64,000 nt of DNA, taken from positions 24,187 to 88,186 of the forward strand of contig JAWPHD010010959.1 in NCBI GenBank assembly GCA_037043455.1, given 5' to 3'. The DNA is from Cyrtodaria siliqua. Its lineage: Eukaryota > Mollusca > Bivalvia > Adapedonta > Hiatellidae. Of this stretch, positions 11,839 through 23,639 are shown one piece after another. Position numbers and translations under genes: made by a program. Each line of letters starts with the position of its first letter. The first letter of the stretch is position 1. The notes below the pieces were generated by a model. That model searched no databases, was not told where the DNA came from, and was given only the letters and a program-made list of their open reading frames with translations.

Positions 11839-12770
11839 CAATTTAAGTAAGTTATTCAAACATGGATGCAGGTTTTAAGAAAAAGTATTATGTGTTTAAC
11901 AAGTGTGCATGTATTGCGTACATTGATCGTACATAACACGGTCAGTATCACTGAAAACGCGTTATACTTAAAACACAGCAGCGGACTATTTTTTCCGCCT
12001 TAAAATTAGCTTGATCACTTACTTTGCTGAAAAAACGTACCTATACAATGTTAAAGCAAATGCATTATCTGTGTGTTTTTTAATGAATGGTCAATATGTT
12101 AAAATTTGCCGATTTTATAAACAGTATTAATTTACATTAATTTTTTACTTTCTTTTAATTTCATGTAATAATAGAGTGCTTATCTCCAATTAAAATAATA
12201 CATATAACATATTTATTTTGTTTTGCATTAACTCTTGGCATGCTTCCACTATAAAAGATACACTAACTTGTTCACACAAAACCATGCCGATTTAAATAAA
12301 AAATTAGCCAATGCAATTTTTCTATATTGTATTTACTTGTATAGGTGACGTAGGTTAGAATCGTGAAATGTGATCCCTCTATCACAACAGAAACCCTCGA
12401 AGGATATCCGGCGCATTCGAGCCTTAGAGAACGAAACATCCAAACATTGCAATCGTGTTTTAATATTTGTTCTGGCATTTAATTTGAAAACATTTTTATT
12501 AAAAAAATGTCGTCACATTTCAAATTATAATAGATATCTATTATTATAATAGATATAATAGATATAAACGAATATAATTTTATCTGCTGTCAGAAGGCAT
12601 TGTTATGTAGCTCTATTCAGTCAAATTTAGACCTAATACTATCTAGATGGGCGTGTGCTCCCAGTTTAAAACAACACATAAGGAATTGTTCATATAATAG
12701 TGTTCTATAAAGTGTACTTTGTACATCGTATGCAGGAGATATAGTTGTATATAATCCAAGAAGTATAATA
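11839..12770. other. AT-rich region downstream of the orphan frame
   Basis: No gene recognised. Several AATAAA-like motifs occur in the AT-rich sequence, but none can be assigned as the polyadenylation site of the preceding frame. Confidence 0.4.
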
Positions 12771-12925
12771 TATATATCCCCCGAGCACGTTAAAGAACCA
12801 TAGGAATCTATTCGATAATAAGAGTAGGGCACGGTTCCCGGATTCCTATGTATCCTTCCCCTCTCTCTGGGGCGGCTCTAAATAACATATACTGTGTTGA
12901 TGAGCCGTTAAACAACATTCAATTA
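12771..12925 (-). repeat. Dispersed repeat, copy 1 (family of 22866 and 63380)
   Basis: The interval is the near-perfect reverse complement of 22866-23010. Shared blocks include GAGCACGTTAAAGAACCATA, TCCTTCCCCTCTCTCTGGGG and GATGAGCCGTTAAACAACAT. A third, more diverged copy lies at 63380. Confidence 0.9.
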
Positions 12926-12949
12926 TAATATATATATAAATAAAAGATA

Positions 12950-12954
12950 CGTAT

Positions 12955-12988
<34 letters not shown>

Positions 12989-13438
12989 ATATAAAAGGGA
13001 GATAATTTGAACTCACTACGGCAACTTTCGAAATTTTGATCTCGTAAGAGATTCACCTTCACAATGCAGAATTATATATAGGGAGAAATATTTGCGAACT
13101 ACCAAGGACTAACTACGGCAGGGCGCCTAGTTGTGACGAGAGACATAGAAATCACACGTATGCATTCACTTCCAAAAAAGGATAGCGTGTGTATAAGCGT
13201 TTATTTATCCTCGCTGTATTGCACTAAGCATTTTAAAAGGATAGCTGCAACACACACTAATAAACTGTATCTCTACATGAGAACACACTCGTCTGGGGGC
13301 ACAATTAACATATACGCGCATTCATACATACGATTATAGCTCATATGAGTGGGATCACATTTAAGCATTCAACCACAAACAGCTATATTAAGACACACAC
13401 ATATATATATCATATATAGTATTATATATGGGTTTTTT

Positions 13439-13483
<45 letters not shown>
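12950..13483. repeat. (TA)n and (GA)n microsatellites
   Basis: A TA/TATG dinucleotide tract covers about 12950-12995. A pure GA run of about 20 repeats covers 13444-13483. The 450 bp between hold no recognisable gene. Confidence 0.9.
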
Positions 13484-13486
<3 letters not shown>

Positions 13487-14203
13487 ATGCTTATTTCTGA
13501 CCATTCAGGCAATAAAAAAATAACATATATAGTATTATATTTATATTTATTGCATTTCTGTATGGAAAATATCACAATGTATCGATAGCAGATTAAGTTA
13601 TACTAATTCGTTTTGGTATTCAAGTGAATATCGAAGAATAGTTAGATGGGATACGAACTAATTGAATAATAATAATAATAGTGATAAGAAAAAAAAAGAA
13701 GAAAAAAAGAAAAAAAAAGTAATAATGATAATTTCACAAACACAATATAGGGAGTTAAATATCAGTCAATTTCGTATTCAAAAGACAGATAATCAATTAA
13801 GAAGTATTATGAACATACAGTTTTTAGTGTGCATGTTGTGTGCCGCCACATGTAAGGGGAATATATGTCTTATCTAGGCGAAGGAACAGGAGGGTTAAAG
13901 TATGGTTGGAACCCCTCGATTACCTCCATTCCCATAGCCCACCCCACCACCAACCCCACACAATAGTTTTCCAAATACTGTGTAGCTCAAAAGAAAATAT
14001 GCGGTTATGCAACTGTATTGTCACGGGGCGTAAAATTACATAAATGAAACATCTATCGTGTCATTATAAAGTGTGATTAGCAAAAAAAAAGAAAGGAGAA
14101 ACAAGTTATCACAATTGAAAATGATTGAAACTGAGTGTTCACTTGCAACCCTACCCGCTCCACCACCCTCCCACCAACCCCATCCTCACCCCCATAAAGC
14201 CCA
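13484..14203. other. Unannotated spacer
   Basis: AT-rich at first, with an A/G-rich tract at 13686-13720, then C-rich near 13925-13970 and 14155-14195. No coding or RNA gene recognised. Confidence 0.4.
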
Positions 14204-14400
14204 TAAATCGCTGGCGACCTTGTTGCCACTCACCATTTACCGGCGACCTTGTTGCCACTCACCATTTACCGGCGACCTTGTTGCCACTCACCATTTACCG
14301 GCGATCTTGTTGCCACTCACCATTTACCGGCGACCTTGTTGCCACTCACCATTTAACGGCGACCTTTTTGCCACTCACCATTTCAAGGCGGTACCCCTGT
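14204..14400. repeat. 29-bp minisatellite
   Basis: About seven head-to-tail copies of a 29-bp unit containing GCGACCTTGTTGCCACTCAC and CATTTACCG. The last copies diverge (AACGGCG, TTCAAGGCGG) and merge into a dispersed repeat. Confidence 0.95.
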
Positions 14401-14620
14401 TGTCAAACCGTTTATGTTTGTGATGTCACACAATTCCATGACATTGTTGTTTCAAATTGCGAATTTTGGGATGGCTTCAAAGTTCTCTGACTGCTGCCTT
14501 TCCTGGTCGAAGTTGTATTTACTTTTATTACATTTGAATAAAGGACACCAATGGTTGATCAACAACGTCCAGTTTATCGTAGATGTTGTTTTTTTTACAG
14601 ATGGGACTTGACCTTCGACA
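14385..14620 (+). repeat. Partial copy of dispersed repeat family R1
   Basis: CAAGGCGGTACCCCTGTTGTC with TTTGTGATGTC, followed by a GACTGCTGCCTTTCCTGGTCG-like segment, parallels CAAGGCGGTAGCCCTATTGTC, TTTGTGATGTC and AATGCTGCTTTTCTTGTTCG at 36160-36305, and the reverse complement at 53600-53660. Confidence 0.75.
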
Positions 14621-14912
14621 CCACATTACAGGTGTCATATAACACCATTTCAATATTATTTCTTGCATTTTGTGATTACGGAATTTCAAATTCATTGAAC
14701 CGCAGTCTCAGCTGTAAGCGCAGACGTTCTACCACTACACAGGCAGACGTTTGTGCTAGTACAGACATCGGATTATTGTCCGTAGTTCGATTATATGACA
14801 AATATGTTAGTACAACGTTTAATCTGATATGGTAGATCCATGGTATACATGCTTAATCATCCCTGAAATACTTCATCAGAAATATATACTCTTTTGATAC
14901 AAATTATACACA

Positions 14913-15150
14913 ATAGTAGCAGTAGTAGTAGTAGTAGTAGTAGTTGTTGTAACAGTGATAGTAGTAGTTGTAGTCGACGTCGTCGGAGGCGGCGACGTCG
15001 GCGGCGGTGGTGGTGGATTTTCTTAACTTCTACTTATTTGTATTCATTTTCTTCTTTTACTTCTTCCACTTCTTTTTTTTTTTTCATTTTCATATTTTTC
15101 TTCTTTTTCCACTTATCTTTCTTCTTCTTCCTCCTCTTTCTGTCTTTATA
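14913..15150. repeat. Trinucleotide and TTC-rich simple repeats
   Basis: An (AGT)n tract at about 14913-14942 and a CGR/GGT-rich tract at 14975-15016 are followed by a pyrimidine-rich TTC tract to about 15150. Open frames across it encode only homopolymeric Ser, Arg or Phe. Confidence 0.9.
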
Positions 15151-15775
15151 TGAACTGGGTTTTTCATATAATGTACTGAGTCCAGGGTCATATTCGAGCA
15201 AAGATATACATGTATAAATGGTGACTATAAGTGTTGTTGTTGTTGTAATAGAAATAGCAGCGACAACAGTATCAGCAGCAACAGCAGACGGTAGCAGTGC
15301 TATACAGACAGTATCTATGTCTGAATGTCTCTGTTAATACGCTTGGTTTACTATATTATTATCAAGATCGATGTTCTTAAATAGCAAAGCTTTGTGTTAG
15401 CGTTTGTTGCACTAATACCTAATCCCAAAAGGATTATCCATAATCTCACTGATCACTTTCGACGTAAAAATCGATGTTATATAAGACCTTTATAATAGGC
15501 GCACAAAGCTACGAGAACAACAAGATTTCGAAAGAATAATTAAATAATCTTCAATGTACGCCAACCTGGAGATTTTATTGTTTATTTGAGAGTCACTTAT
15601 AAAATATATAGAACAGAACAGAACATATATTTTATTTTGACTTATGCATATAGTATCTCGTTTCAGAACATAATATACACAATTCATGACATGCATACCC
15701 GTACGCACGCCAACACGCACACACACACACACGCAATACCTCACACACACGCACGCACGAACTCATTCTCTCTCT
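15151..15775. other. Spacer with a (CA)n tract
   Basis: No gene recognised. CA/CACG dinucleotides run from about 15705 to 15760. Confidence 0.5.
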
Positions 15776-16555
15776 GAGAATAAAACCTTACATATATGTA
15801 ACTGAGAATAAACCTTACATATATATACCTGAGAATAAACCTTACATATATATACCTGAGAATAAACCTTACATATATGTACCTGAGAATAAACCTTACA
15901 TATATGTACCTGAGAATAAACCTTCCATACATATACCTGAGAATAAACCTTACATATATATACCTGAGAATAAACCTTCCATACATATACCTGAGAATAA
16001 ACCTTACATATATATACCTGAGAATAAACCTTACATATATATACCTGAGAATAAACCTTCCATACATATACCTGAGAATAAACCTTACATATATGTACCT
16101 GAGAATAAACCTTCCATACATGTACCTGAGAATAAACCTTCCATATATATATACCTGAGAATAAACCTTCCATATATATGTACCTGAGAATAAACCTTAC
16201 ATATATGTACCTGAGAATAAACCTTACATATATGTACCTGAGAATAAACCTTCCATATATGTACCTGAGAATAAACCTTCCATATATATACCTGAGAATA
16301 AACCTTACATATATGTACCTGAGAATAAACCTTACATATATGTACCTGAGAATAAACCTTCCATATATATACCTGAGAATAAACCTTACACATATGTACC
16401 TGAGAATAAACCTTCCATATATATACCTGAGAATAAACCTTACATATATATACCTGAGAATAAACCTTCCATATATATACCTGAGAATAAACCTTACATA
16501 TATGTACCTGAGAATAAACTTTACAAATAAGTGCCTGAGAATAAACCTTACATAC
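15776..16555. repeat. 27-bp minisatellite open in several frames
   Basis: About 28 head-to-tail copies of a 27-bp unit, CCTGAGAATAAACCTTACAT plus ATATGTA. Two main variants differ after CCTT (ACATATATGTA or CCATACATATA) and interleave irregularly. Because 27 is a multiple of three and the unit lacks stops in several frames, long nonapeptide-repeat frames appear on both strands (for example LRINLTYMY repeated). I regard these as a by-product. Confidence 0.97.
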
Positions 16556-18296
16556 AATGTATATGTAAACAACTTAATAGCATAATTAAATGTGTTATGT
16601 AAAGAAGTGATTCCTTTACACATTTAGCTTACTTATGAACCTCTTTATTTGTGATACACTTTGCATCAATGCGATACATTTGGCCTTAATATAAAGTTTG
16701 ATGCAAGTCATGTAGAAAAATAATGGGACGTCCCGAGTTTTAAAAAAACAATAAAAAAAAATACAGATTGCCATGTATCCCTTTAACCTTTAAAGGAGAT
16801 GGGTGGGTGTCCCTTTAAAAAACGGCTAAGTGGTGTGGGGGAGGGGGTGGGTTGTTGGGGTGGGAGTGGGGTTGCCCAGCGATAGCGATAGTTATACTAA
16901 GGGTGATCTGAAAACGATTAATCTCAAAGCATTTGTATATGGTCTTAAAGGGACAAACGGCAAACTTGATTTATTAAAAGTCTCACGACATCCCATTAGT
17001 TTTTCTACATACTTGCATTTGTTTTAATCCTTATATTAATTATAGGAACAACTTGGCGTTTTTGCATATTATTAACTGTTGCCTTTATTCAGTGATTTTT
17101 TATTACACCAATACTATGTGTAAACCTAGCCACAGACATATTAATAAACAGATAGGAAACTTCCCACCTTAACCAATAAAGTAACCAAAATATCACGTGG
17201 CACCTTAACTTTTCCTTCTATCTCCTCTCTCAATTATTCACTGATTTTGATGAGAATACATTCAAAAGATTCATAGTGAATAGTAAAATGGGATTATAAT
17301 AATTTATGTTTATTTTCAAAATAAGAAATTATATAAAAAGATGTTTAATGTTAAAAATGTCATCATTTTTCGCTTTTCTCTTAAAAATCAAGATTTTGAC
17401 ATAGTCAAAGTTTCCGTCAAACTCCTGTTTCGCTCTAAACGTAAGAGAAAGTAAAATACTATCATTGGAATGAAAATTAAATTTGTGATGGGATTTGACA
17501 TGAATGAATCTTGTATTTATAAAACTCTTCATTATATGAGTGTTTAGTTTAAACAATATTTTTATTCTCAAATGTATACAATTATTATGGTTACACAATA
17601 TTATAATAAATTTAACACAATTTGAAAACGTGGATTCGGAAAAAAGCTTTTAGCTTATATCAATCCGTTTCCATAATTACATAATGTTATGAAACGAAGA
17701 TATTCAGAAGTCTATACAATCATGTATGAGTGTTTGAAGTTGGGAAATATTTTGTGAATTTTTCGCACCGTGCCACGTGAAATTTAAATCATTTTCCTAG
17801 TGTCCAATCTATTTGTTATTAGGTCTGTGACCTAGCGTAAAGAAAGGGAAACTCAACATTTTCTTTAATTATATGCAAGCAGGTTTAGATTCAAAATGAT
17901 ACTAGATAAATAAATCGAGAAGTAATTCTTGCTCCATATTATTTGTGTCAGAATAGTTATATGATAAATCCATGTAGGTCTATGATAAATCGTATCTGTA
18001 CCTCAACAGGGAAATTTCCGCATGGCAAAATCTACGTCATCAGCGTGGAGCGCCATCTATAGGGCAAAACTAACATGAAGGGGAGGTAACTTCATCTTGA
18101 AGGGAAATATACCTGTTGTTTTTACAAGTATTTCTTTTTCAAAGTTTTTTTTTATTTTAGTTTTTTTACCATTCAATTCAAAACATATATAACAATAAGC
18201 ATTTTAAAGTGTGTCAGTGGAACTTTAATTTCAGCTTGATATAAACTTCAAGATTGCCGTGTGTCCCATTAAGGTAACTTGAATGCGAAGTGTTTC
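16556..18296. other. Unannotated region with a G-rich tract
   Basis: No gene recognised. G-rich sequence with several GGGG runs lies at about 16834-16882. The rest is AT-rich, with no motif in the short frames. Confidence 0.45.
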
Positions 18297-18505
18297 GTTG
18301 GTTGGTTGGTTGGATGGTTGAATGATGTTTTACGTAATTTTCAGCACATTTTAGGCTATATATGATGGAAGATTTTTTTTGTGGCGGAAGCAGACCTACC
18401 ACCTTTTCCTGGGTAGAACCAGTGTTGTATACCTCCAGCCACCCATAAGAATCGACACGTTCTCACTAACACGTCGAGCTCCCAGTGGGATTCGAACTCG
18501 CAGCG
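18297..18505 (-). mobile_element. SINE fragment, 5'-truncated
   Basis: On the minus strand it reads a B-box-like GAGTTCGAATCCC, then a GGCTGGAGGTATACAA-like body, GGTTCTACCCAGGAAAAGG and CCGCCACAAAAAAAATC. It ends in a (CCAA)n tail at 18297-18320. No A box is seen, so the head is truncated. Same family as 9503-9830. Confidence 0.85.
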
Positions 18506-19037
18506 GCGAGAGTTGAGAAGTTTTGAAACAGGGAAATGTTTCGAGAAACAGGAATTAGAAAGATCACCAATCTTTCTTGACGAGAAGGATGTTTTAAAAA
18601 CGTGCATTTCATTTTAGAACTCAATGCGGGCATTTAATTTGCTTACCCTTGTTTAAGAACTTCGCTGTTTCATAATATTAGGAGTTGTTATATAAATGTT
18701 ACCAATACTGTACAAACAAACCGTATCGGCTACTTCTTTTACTCTCCTGCACTCACCCACTACCACCCCCACACCCCCTCCTCCCCGCCACCTCCCCAAC
18801 CGCGCCACCCACCCCAATCCCCACACCTGAACGTAGTTTACTGAATCAACCTGAAATAATTTGAAAGTGTGCTACCTCTCCCTGCATAATTCTTCGCCCG
18901 CCCCACCACACACACACACACACACGCACACACACGCACACACATGCACTAATAGTACATACAACATATATTGTCAGCGAGCCAAAATGAATAACTCCTA
19001 TGTATACGTAACAAAACACCGCAGATCGGTTCGTAAG
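18506..19037. other. Spacer with C-rich and (CA)n tracts
   Basis: A C-rich tract at 18750-18830 (several CCCC runs on this strand) and (CA)n at 18906-18945. No gene recognised. Confidence 0.5.
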
Positions 19038-19612
19038 TATAGTCCGGTCTCGATAACTTGGCGTTAACGCTAAATTGTAGGGTGAGCAGGTAAATTATCG
19101 GAAAATTATCATTGACTTCGGGTATTTAAATATTTAAGTAACAATACTGCATTACTAAACGCAAATACGGATTCGTGGTGTAGTGGTCAGACTTGTGGAC
19201 TGTCAATCATATAACTTTTACTTCAGGGTTCAAATCAGATGACGGACACAACAAAAATGTATAATGATATATCTAATTCATGTATAACCTAACATTCAAA
19301 GCCAGTGTCTGTGCACATGCACGAGAAAAGAGATAAAACAATAAAACAATTAACACGTGTAACTGTCATAAAAGACAAGAAAAAGCCCCGTGTGAGATTC
19401 GAACCAGTGCGGGTTAATGTATAATGATTACAACTGCAGACCACTAGGCACTGCGCCACGCGCTCTATACGTCAGTTAGTTCACATTTTAAGTATACTAT
19501 ACTATCACAAAAAGTACTCTATGTTAGTCCAACGCCTGTTTTACCTGTCAGTGTTATATTATTGTATTGGTTTGAACCACAACAACGCCAAATGATCGAG
19601 TCCGGACTGTAA
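19038..19612. mobile_element. Fold-back element with tRNA-like sequences in both arms
   Basis: The left end (AGTCCGGTCTCGATAACTTG at about 19039) is matched in reverse complement by the right end (CAGTCCGGACTCGATCATTT, about 19590-19612). Each arm carries a tRNA-like segment about 130 bp from its end. On the plus strand at 19168-19240 there is an A-box-like TGGTGTAGTGG and a B-box-like GGTTCAAATC. On the minus strand at 19385-19475 there is TGGCGCAGTG and a canonical GGTTCGAATCTC. Neither is a convincing intact tRNA gene, because acceptor pairing is poor. Confidence 0.6.
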
Positions 19613-19636
19613 TACGTTTTGTTAACCAAATATCAA

Positions 19637-19810
19637 AATAATTTATGAGAGTGTCTCTTTAATAATTTAAAGTTCTATGAGTTGCATTGAACCTGTTCAT
19701 ACAGGGTTCAACCGGTTTCTAGAGGGCGCTATATACTCGTTTACACGTGCAAAGCGAGTATACGCTGACGTGTACTGTATTCGAATCCGTCAGGCAAACA
19801 GTCAATTCGC
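19637..19810 (+). repeat. Left direct repeat flanking the 20-kb composite
   Basis: Shares ordered blocks with 22332-22490: GTGTCTCTT, AATAATTTAAAGTTC, CATTGAACCTGTT, GTGCAAAGCGAGTATA, ATTCGAATCC and CAGGCAAACAGT. The two copies are about 2.7 kb apart in the same orientation, as expected of long terminal repeats or of a segmental duplication. Confidence 0.75.
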
Positions 19811-20047
19811 TACATCCAGAAGTTCTTACAACTCTGGAATCAGCGGAGGAGCCGGGAAGGTAAACACAGACGCGAGAACAATCCAGAGCGCGTTTTCAAG
19901 GTCCCGGATTGTTTCACTTCAACACTCCCAACGGGCCGGCGGACCTTCATACAACAAATGAACAACAAACAGACCAGTTCTTTTCGTGGGCCAAGAACAG
20001 CAACCGAACACGATACGTGCTTCGAGTCTGGTAACAGAGGACACTTC
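19677..20047 (+). pseudogene. Retrotransposon gag-like remnant with a degenerate zinc knuckle
   Basis: A frame opening at 19677 inside the left direct repeat runs to 19961. It is followed in another frame by a basic segment and CFESGNRGHFRRVC at 20006-20047, then a stop. The spacing fits a CX2CX4HX4C nucleocapsid knuckle, but the second cysteine position is Ser. The frame change plus the lost cysteine make this a dead copy. No protease, polymerase or integrase follows; inverted repeat and satellite take their place. The identification rests on the knuckle alone, so the parent class (LTR or other) is open. Confidence 0.55.
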
Positions 20048-20077
20048 AGGAGGGTTTGTCCGAAATAAACAAACCCT

Positions 20078-20563
20078 GACGCGGACCCATAAAATTAACG
20101 TCGACCCGACTCATGGTGAATCACACGTCTAATATTTAAAGAAACCGACGCATGGTGATATTTAAAGAAAATACCTTTAACGCTATAAACGATATAACAG
20201 AATGCATTTATTTTGTCCGATATCCGCCACTTCAGCTTCAGGGCTGCCGCAATTTAAAGAGAGTCAGACACTAGTGCAAGGAACAGATACAACGATAAAT
20301 GATAAGTACTTTTTTAATATATATACTTTTAACGAAGAAAAGTGTACAGATACGACAGTATTAAACGATCATTCAGAATATTTTGAAATTCAGGAATCAC
20401 ATTTATATCGAAATAACGGAAAGGTTATATTCGGGGTTTGTGCTTCACAAACGGGTATTTTCTTTAAATATCCCCATGCGTCGATTTCTTTAAATATTAG
20501 ACTTGTGCTTCACTATGCGTCGGGTCGACACAGACAGTTTACGTTAATTTTATGGGTCCGCGT
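20078..20563. repeat. Inverted repeat next to the 91-bp satellite
   Basis: 20078-20173 (ACCCATAAAATTAACGTCGA through TTTAAAGAAAATACC) is the reverse complement, with indels, of 20454-20563 (GGTATTTTCTTTAAATA through TTTTATGGGTCC). The 280 bp between contain part of an open frame (20202-20570) with no recognisable motif, which I do not call a gene. Confidence 0.8.
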
Positions 20564-22118
20564 CAGCTGACGGATAAAGCATTTATGTTGTATTGTATTG
20601 ATCCGGTGTCGGGTGGACACATTCACTATTTTGTCATTTTATGGATCCGGCGTCAGACCAACGCAGAATGTATTTATGTTGTATTGTATCGATCCGGTGT
20701 CGGGCGGACACATTCACTATTTTGTCATTTTATGGATCCGGCGTCAGACCAACGCAGAATGTATTTATATTGTATTGTATCGCTCCGGTGTCGGGCGGAC
20801 ACTGTTACTATTTTATTATTTTATGGATCCGGCGTCAGGCCGACGCAGAATGCATTTATTTTGTATTGTATCGACCCGGTGTCGGGCGGACACAGTCACT
20901 AAACTGTCATTTTACGGATCCAGCGTCAGGCCGACGCATAATGTATTTAATTTGTATTGTATCGATCCGGTGTCGGGCGGACAGTCACTAAATCGCATTT
21001 TATGGATCCGGCGTCAGGTCGACAAAGAATGTATTCATTTTGTATAGTATCGATCTTGTGCCAGGCGGACACAGTTACTATTTTGTCCTTTTATGGATCC
21101 GGCGTCAGCCCGACTCAGAATGTACTATATTGTCATTTGACGGATCCGGCATCAGGCCGATCCGGAAAGTATTACTTTTGTATTGTATCGATTGGGTGTC
21201 GGGCGGACACAGTTCATATATTGTCGTTTTTGTTGACCCGGCGTCAGGCCAACGGAGACTGTATTTATTTTGTATTGTATCGATCCGGTGTCGGGCGGAC
21301 CTAATTACTATTCTGTCGTTTTATGAATCCGGCGTCAGGCCGACGTAGAATGTATTTATTTTATGTATTGTATCGATCCGGTGTCGGGTGGACACAGTCA
21401 CTATACTGTCGTTTTTTATGGATCCGGCATGAGGTGCCGATGCAGAATGTATTTATTTTGTATTGTATCGATCCGGTGTCAGGCGGACACATCCACTATA
21501 TTGTCGTTTTATGTATCCGGCGTCAGGCTGACGCAGAATGTATTTATTTTGTATTGTATCGATCCGGTGTCGGGCGGTCACAGACACTATATTGTAGTTC
21601 ATGAATACGGCTTCAGGCCGACGCAGAATGTATTTATTTTGTATTGTATCGATCCGGTGTCGGGCGAACACAACCACTATATTGTCGTTTTATGGATCCG
21701 GCGTCAAGCCGACGTAGATTTTTTTTATTTTGTATTTATTGTATCGATCCGGTGTCGGGCGGACACAGTCACTATATTGTCGTTTTATGGATCCGGCGTT
21801 AGGCCGACGTAGAATGTATTTATTTTGTATTGTATCGATCCGGTGTCGGGCCGACACAGTCACTATATTATCGTTTTTGAATCCGGCGTCAGACCGACGC
21901 AGAATGTATTTATTTTGTATTTTATCGAAACCGGTGTCGGGCGGACAGTCAATATTTTGTCATATTATGGATCCGGCGTCAGGCCGACGCAGAATGTATT
22001 ATTTTGCATTGTATCGATCCGGCGTCGGGCGGACACAGTCATTATTTTATCGTTTTATGGATCCGGCGTCAGGCCGACGCAGAATGTATTTATTTTGTAT
22101 CGCATCGATCCAGTGTCG
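20548..22118 (+). repeat. 91-bp satellite array (~17 units)
   Basis: The unit reads TTTTATGGATCCGGCGTCAG, GCCGACGCAGAATGTATTTA, TTTTGTATTGTATCGATCCG and GTGTCGGGCGGACACAGTCA, then CTATATTGTCG. It has two related half-palindromic parts (GGATCCGGCGTC and GATCCGGTGTC). The first unit grows out of the right arm of the adjacent inverted repeat (TTTTATGGGTCCGCGTCAG). Many overlapping frames across it are repeat artefacts. Confidence 0.95.
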
Positions 22119-22331
22119 GGAATTTAAAGCGTTTCTAAATAATGTACCCGCTCTTTAAAAATTCGAATACAAGTAAATGTTTGCCTGTACGAATTAACAC
22201 CCTTCTATTGTTTGTTATTCTTTTAGAATGTACCATTTATTGGTATAATGTGAACACCTGAGTTTTTTTTTAATTATTGTGGAGAATAGATCACAAATGT
22301 TTTATGTGTGTTTGAACAGAGCGGAAAGCAA

Positions 22332-22490
22332 TATATAATTTACGAGCGTGTCTCTTAAATAATTTAAAGTTCGATGAATTACATTGAACCTGTTTTTAGA
22401 GTTTGTAAGTGCAAAGCGAGTATATGCCGATTTGTACTGAGTAGAACGTTTTTCTATCATTCGAATCCGACAGGCAAACAGTAAGTCGCT
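22332..22490 (+). repeat. Right direct repeat flanking the 20-kb composite
   Basis: Partner of 19637-19810, slightly shorter: the GGTTCAACCGGTTTCTAGAG segment of the left copy is reduced to TTTTTAGAG here. Confidence 0.75.
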
Positions 22491-22865
22491 TTTCCCGTGC
22501 ACCCACCCACCCAATACAAATCTAATAACCTTTTTATTGCATACGCATTTTTAATGTATAAACGAATAATTAGAATAAAACAATAAGTTTTAACATTTAA
22601 TTTTCATCAAAAACATGTATTTGAAACAAACATATTGTCATTTTTCACAATGAAATCAACATTGTTTACATCACGTGACATACTTTCTTTGACATCAACA
22701 GAAAATTGCACCAATCACGAACGAGTAGACTACACCCAAATATGAGGAATGTTACCACCGCGTCTAACCTAAAACGCGTCATATATATAAATGTTGAATT
22801 TACGGTTTTGCTAACGTTCCTGGCGACGTCATTTGGGGATAGGCGACTGAGGTAAGAAAACCATT
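22491..22865. other. Unannotated spacer
   Basis: AT-rich and non-coding. It separates the composite from the next dispersed repeat. Confidence 0.4.
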
Positions 22866-23175
22866 GAATGTTGTTTAACGGCTCATCAACACAGTATAGG
22901 TTATTTAGAGCCGCCCCAGAGAGAGGGGAAGGATACATAGGAATCCGGGAACCTGCCCTACTCTTATTATCGAATAGATTCCTATGGTTCTTTAACGTGC
23001 TCGGAGGATAGACCGATACACGGGACCGCCCGGTTTACGTCCCCATCCGACGGACGAGGCTAAGGTAATGTGTCTTGCCCAAGAACACACCGACGGAACT
23101 CAGTGGCACCACGGAGGATTGAACCGGGGCCTCCGGTTACAAATCCGCCGCGCTACCGACTGCGCCACGAAAACC
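22866..23175 (+). repeat. Dispersed repeat, copy 2, with tRNA-like 3' part on the minus strand
   Basis: Begins TGTTTAACGGCTCATCAACA and runs through a C/G-rich section (GACCGATACACGGGACCGCC, CAAGAACACACCGACGGAAC) to a block whose minus strand reads CGTGGCGCAGTCGGTAGCGC and a GGTTCAATCC B-box-like sequence. The first 145 bp are inverted at 12771-12925, and the whole is related to 63380-63640. Probably a SINE or composite with a minus-strand tRNA-like head. Confidence 0.75.
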
Positions 23176-23639
23176 ACGTTGTTTGTGTAGAAATGTCCAG
23201 GTTTTTAGGATATGAAATAGTGCATACGAACCGGAAAGGACTGAAGTTTTATTTTCTCGTATCGTTTTAACCGAACATTCTCTACTTTTTTTCAATCATT
23301 CGTGAGAAAGGACGTTTTTCGTCGTTTTCGGATGGACAGGTCATGTATAAAACCCGACATTTTCATTCATATACATCCCTGCAAATATTTTGTTTTTGCT
23401 TATCATACAATAAACACTCAAATAGATGCTCAGACACAGTAAATTTGTTTTAAAAAAGGCATTTTAAGGGTGTGTTATGGCAAAATTGTCAATTAGCGCA
23501 CCATAAAACGGTACACAGGTTTAACAACGTGTAATAAAACGGTATACGAGAAAATATAAGAAGTAAACTTTTACTTTCATGTTAAGTCCGGCTATACTAA
23601 TAGGTATTAATGAAGTATGGCATCCTCCGCAGATATTCT
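23176..23639. other. Unannotated spacer
   Basis: No coding or RNA feature recognised. Confidence 0.4.

Noticed and set aside
12272..12832. Short minus-strand frames of 68-71 codons
   Set aside because: Overlap a dispersed repeat and AT-rich spacer; no motif.
15741..16623. Long overlapping frames on both strands (up to 286 codons)
   Set aside because: They are translations of the 27-bp minisatellite, open because the unit is nine codons long; no unique sequence or motif.
20552..22158. Many frames of 90-150 codons on the plus strand
   Set aside because: All are the 91-bp satellite read in shifting frames; peptides repeat the same Tyr/Ile/Asp/Pro words.
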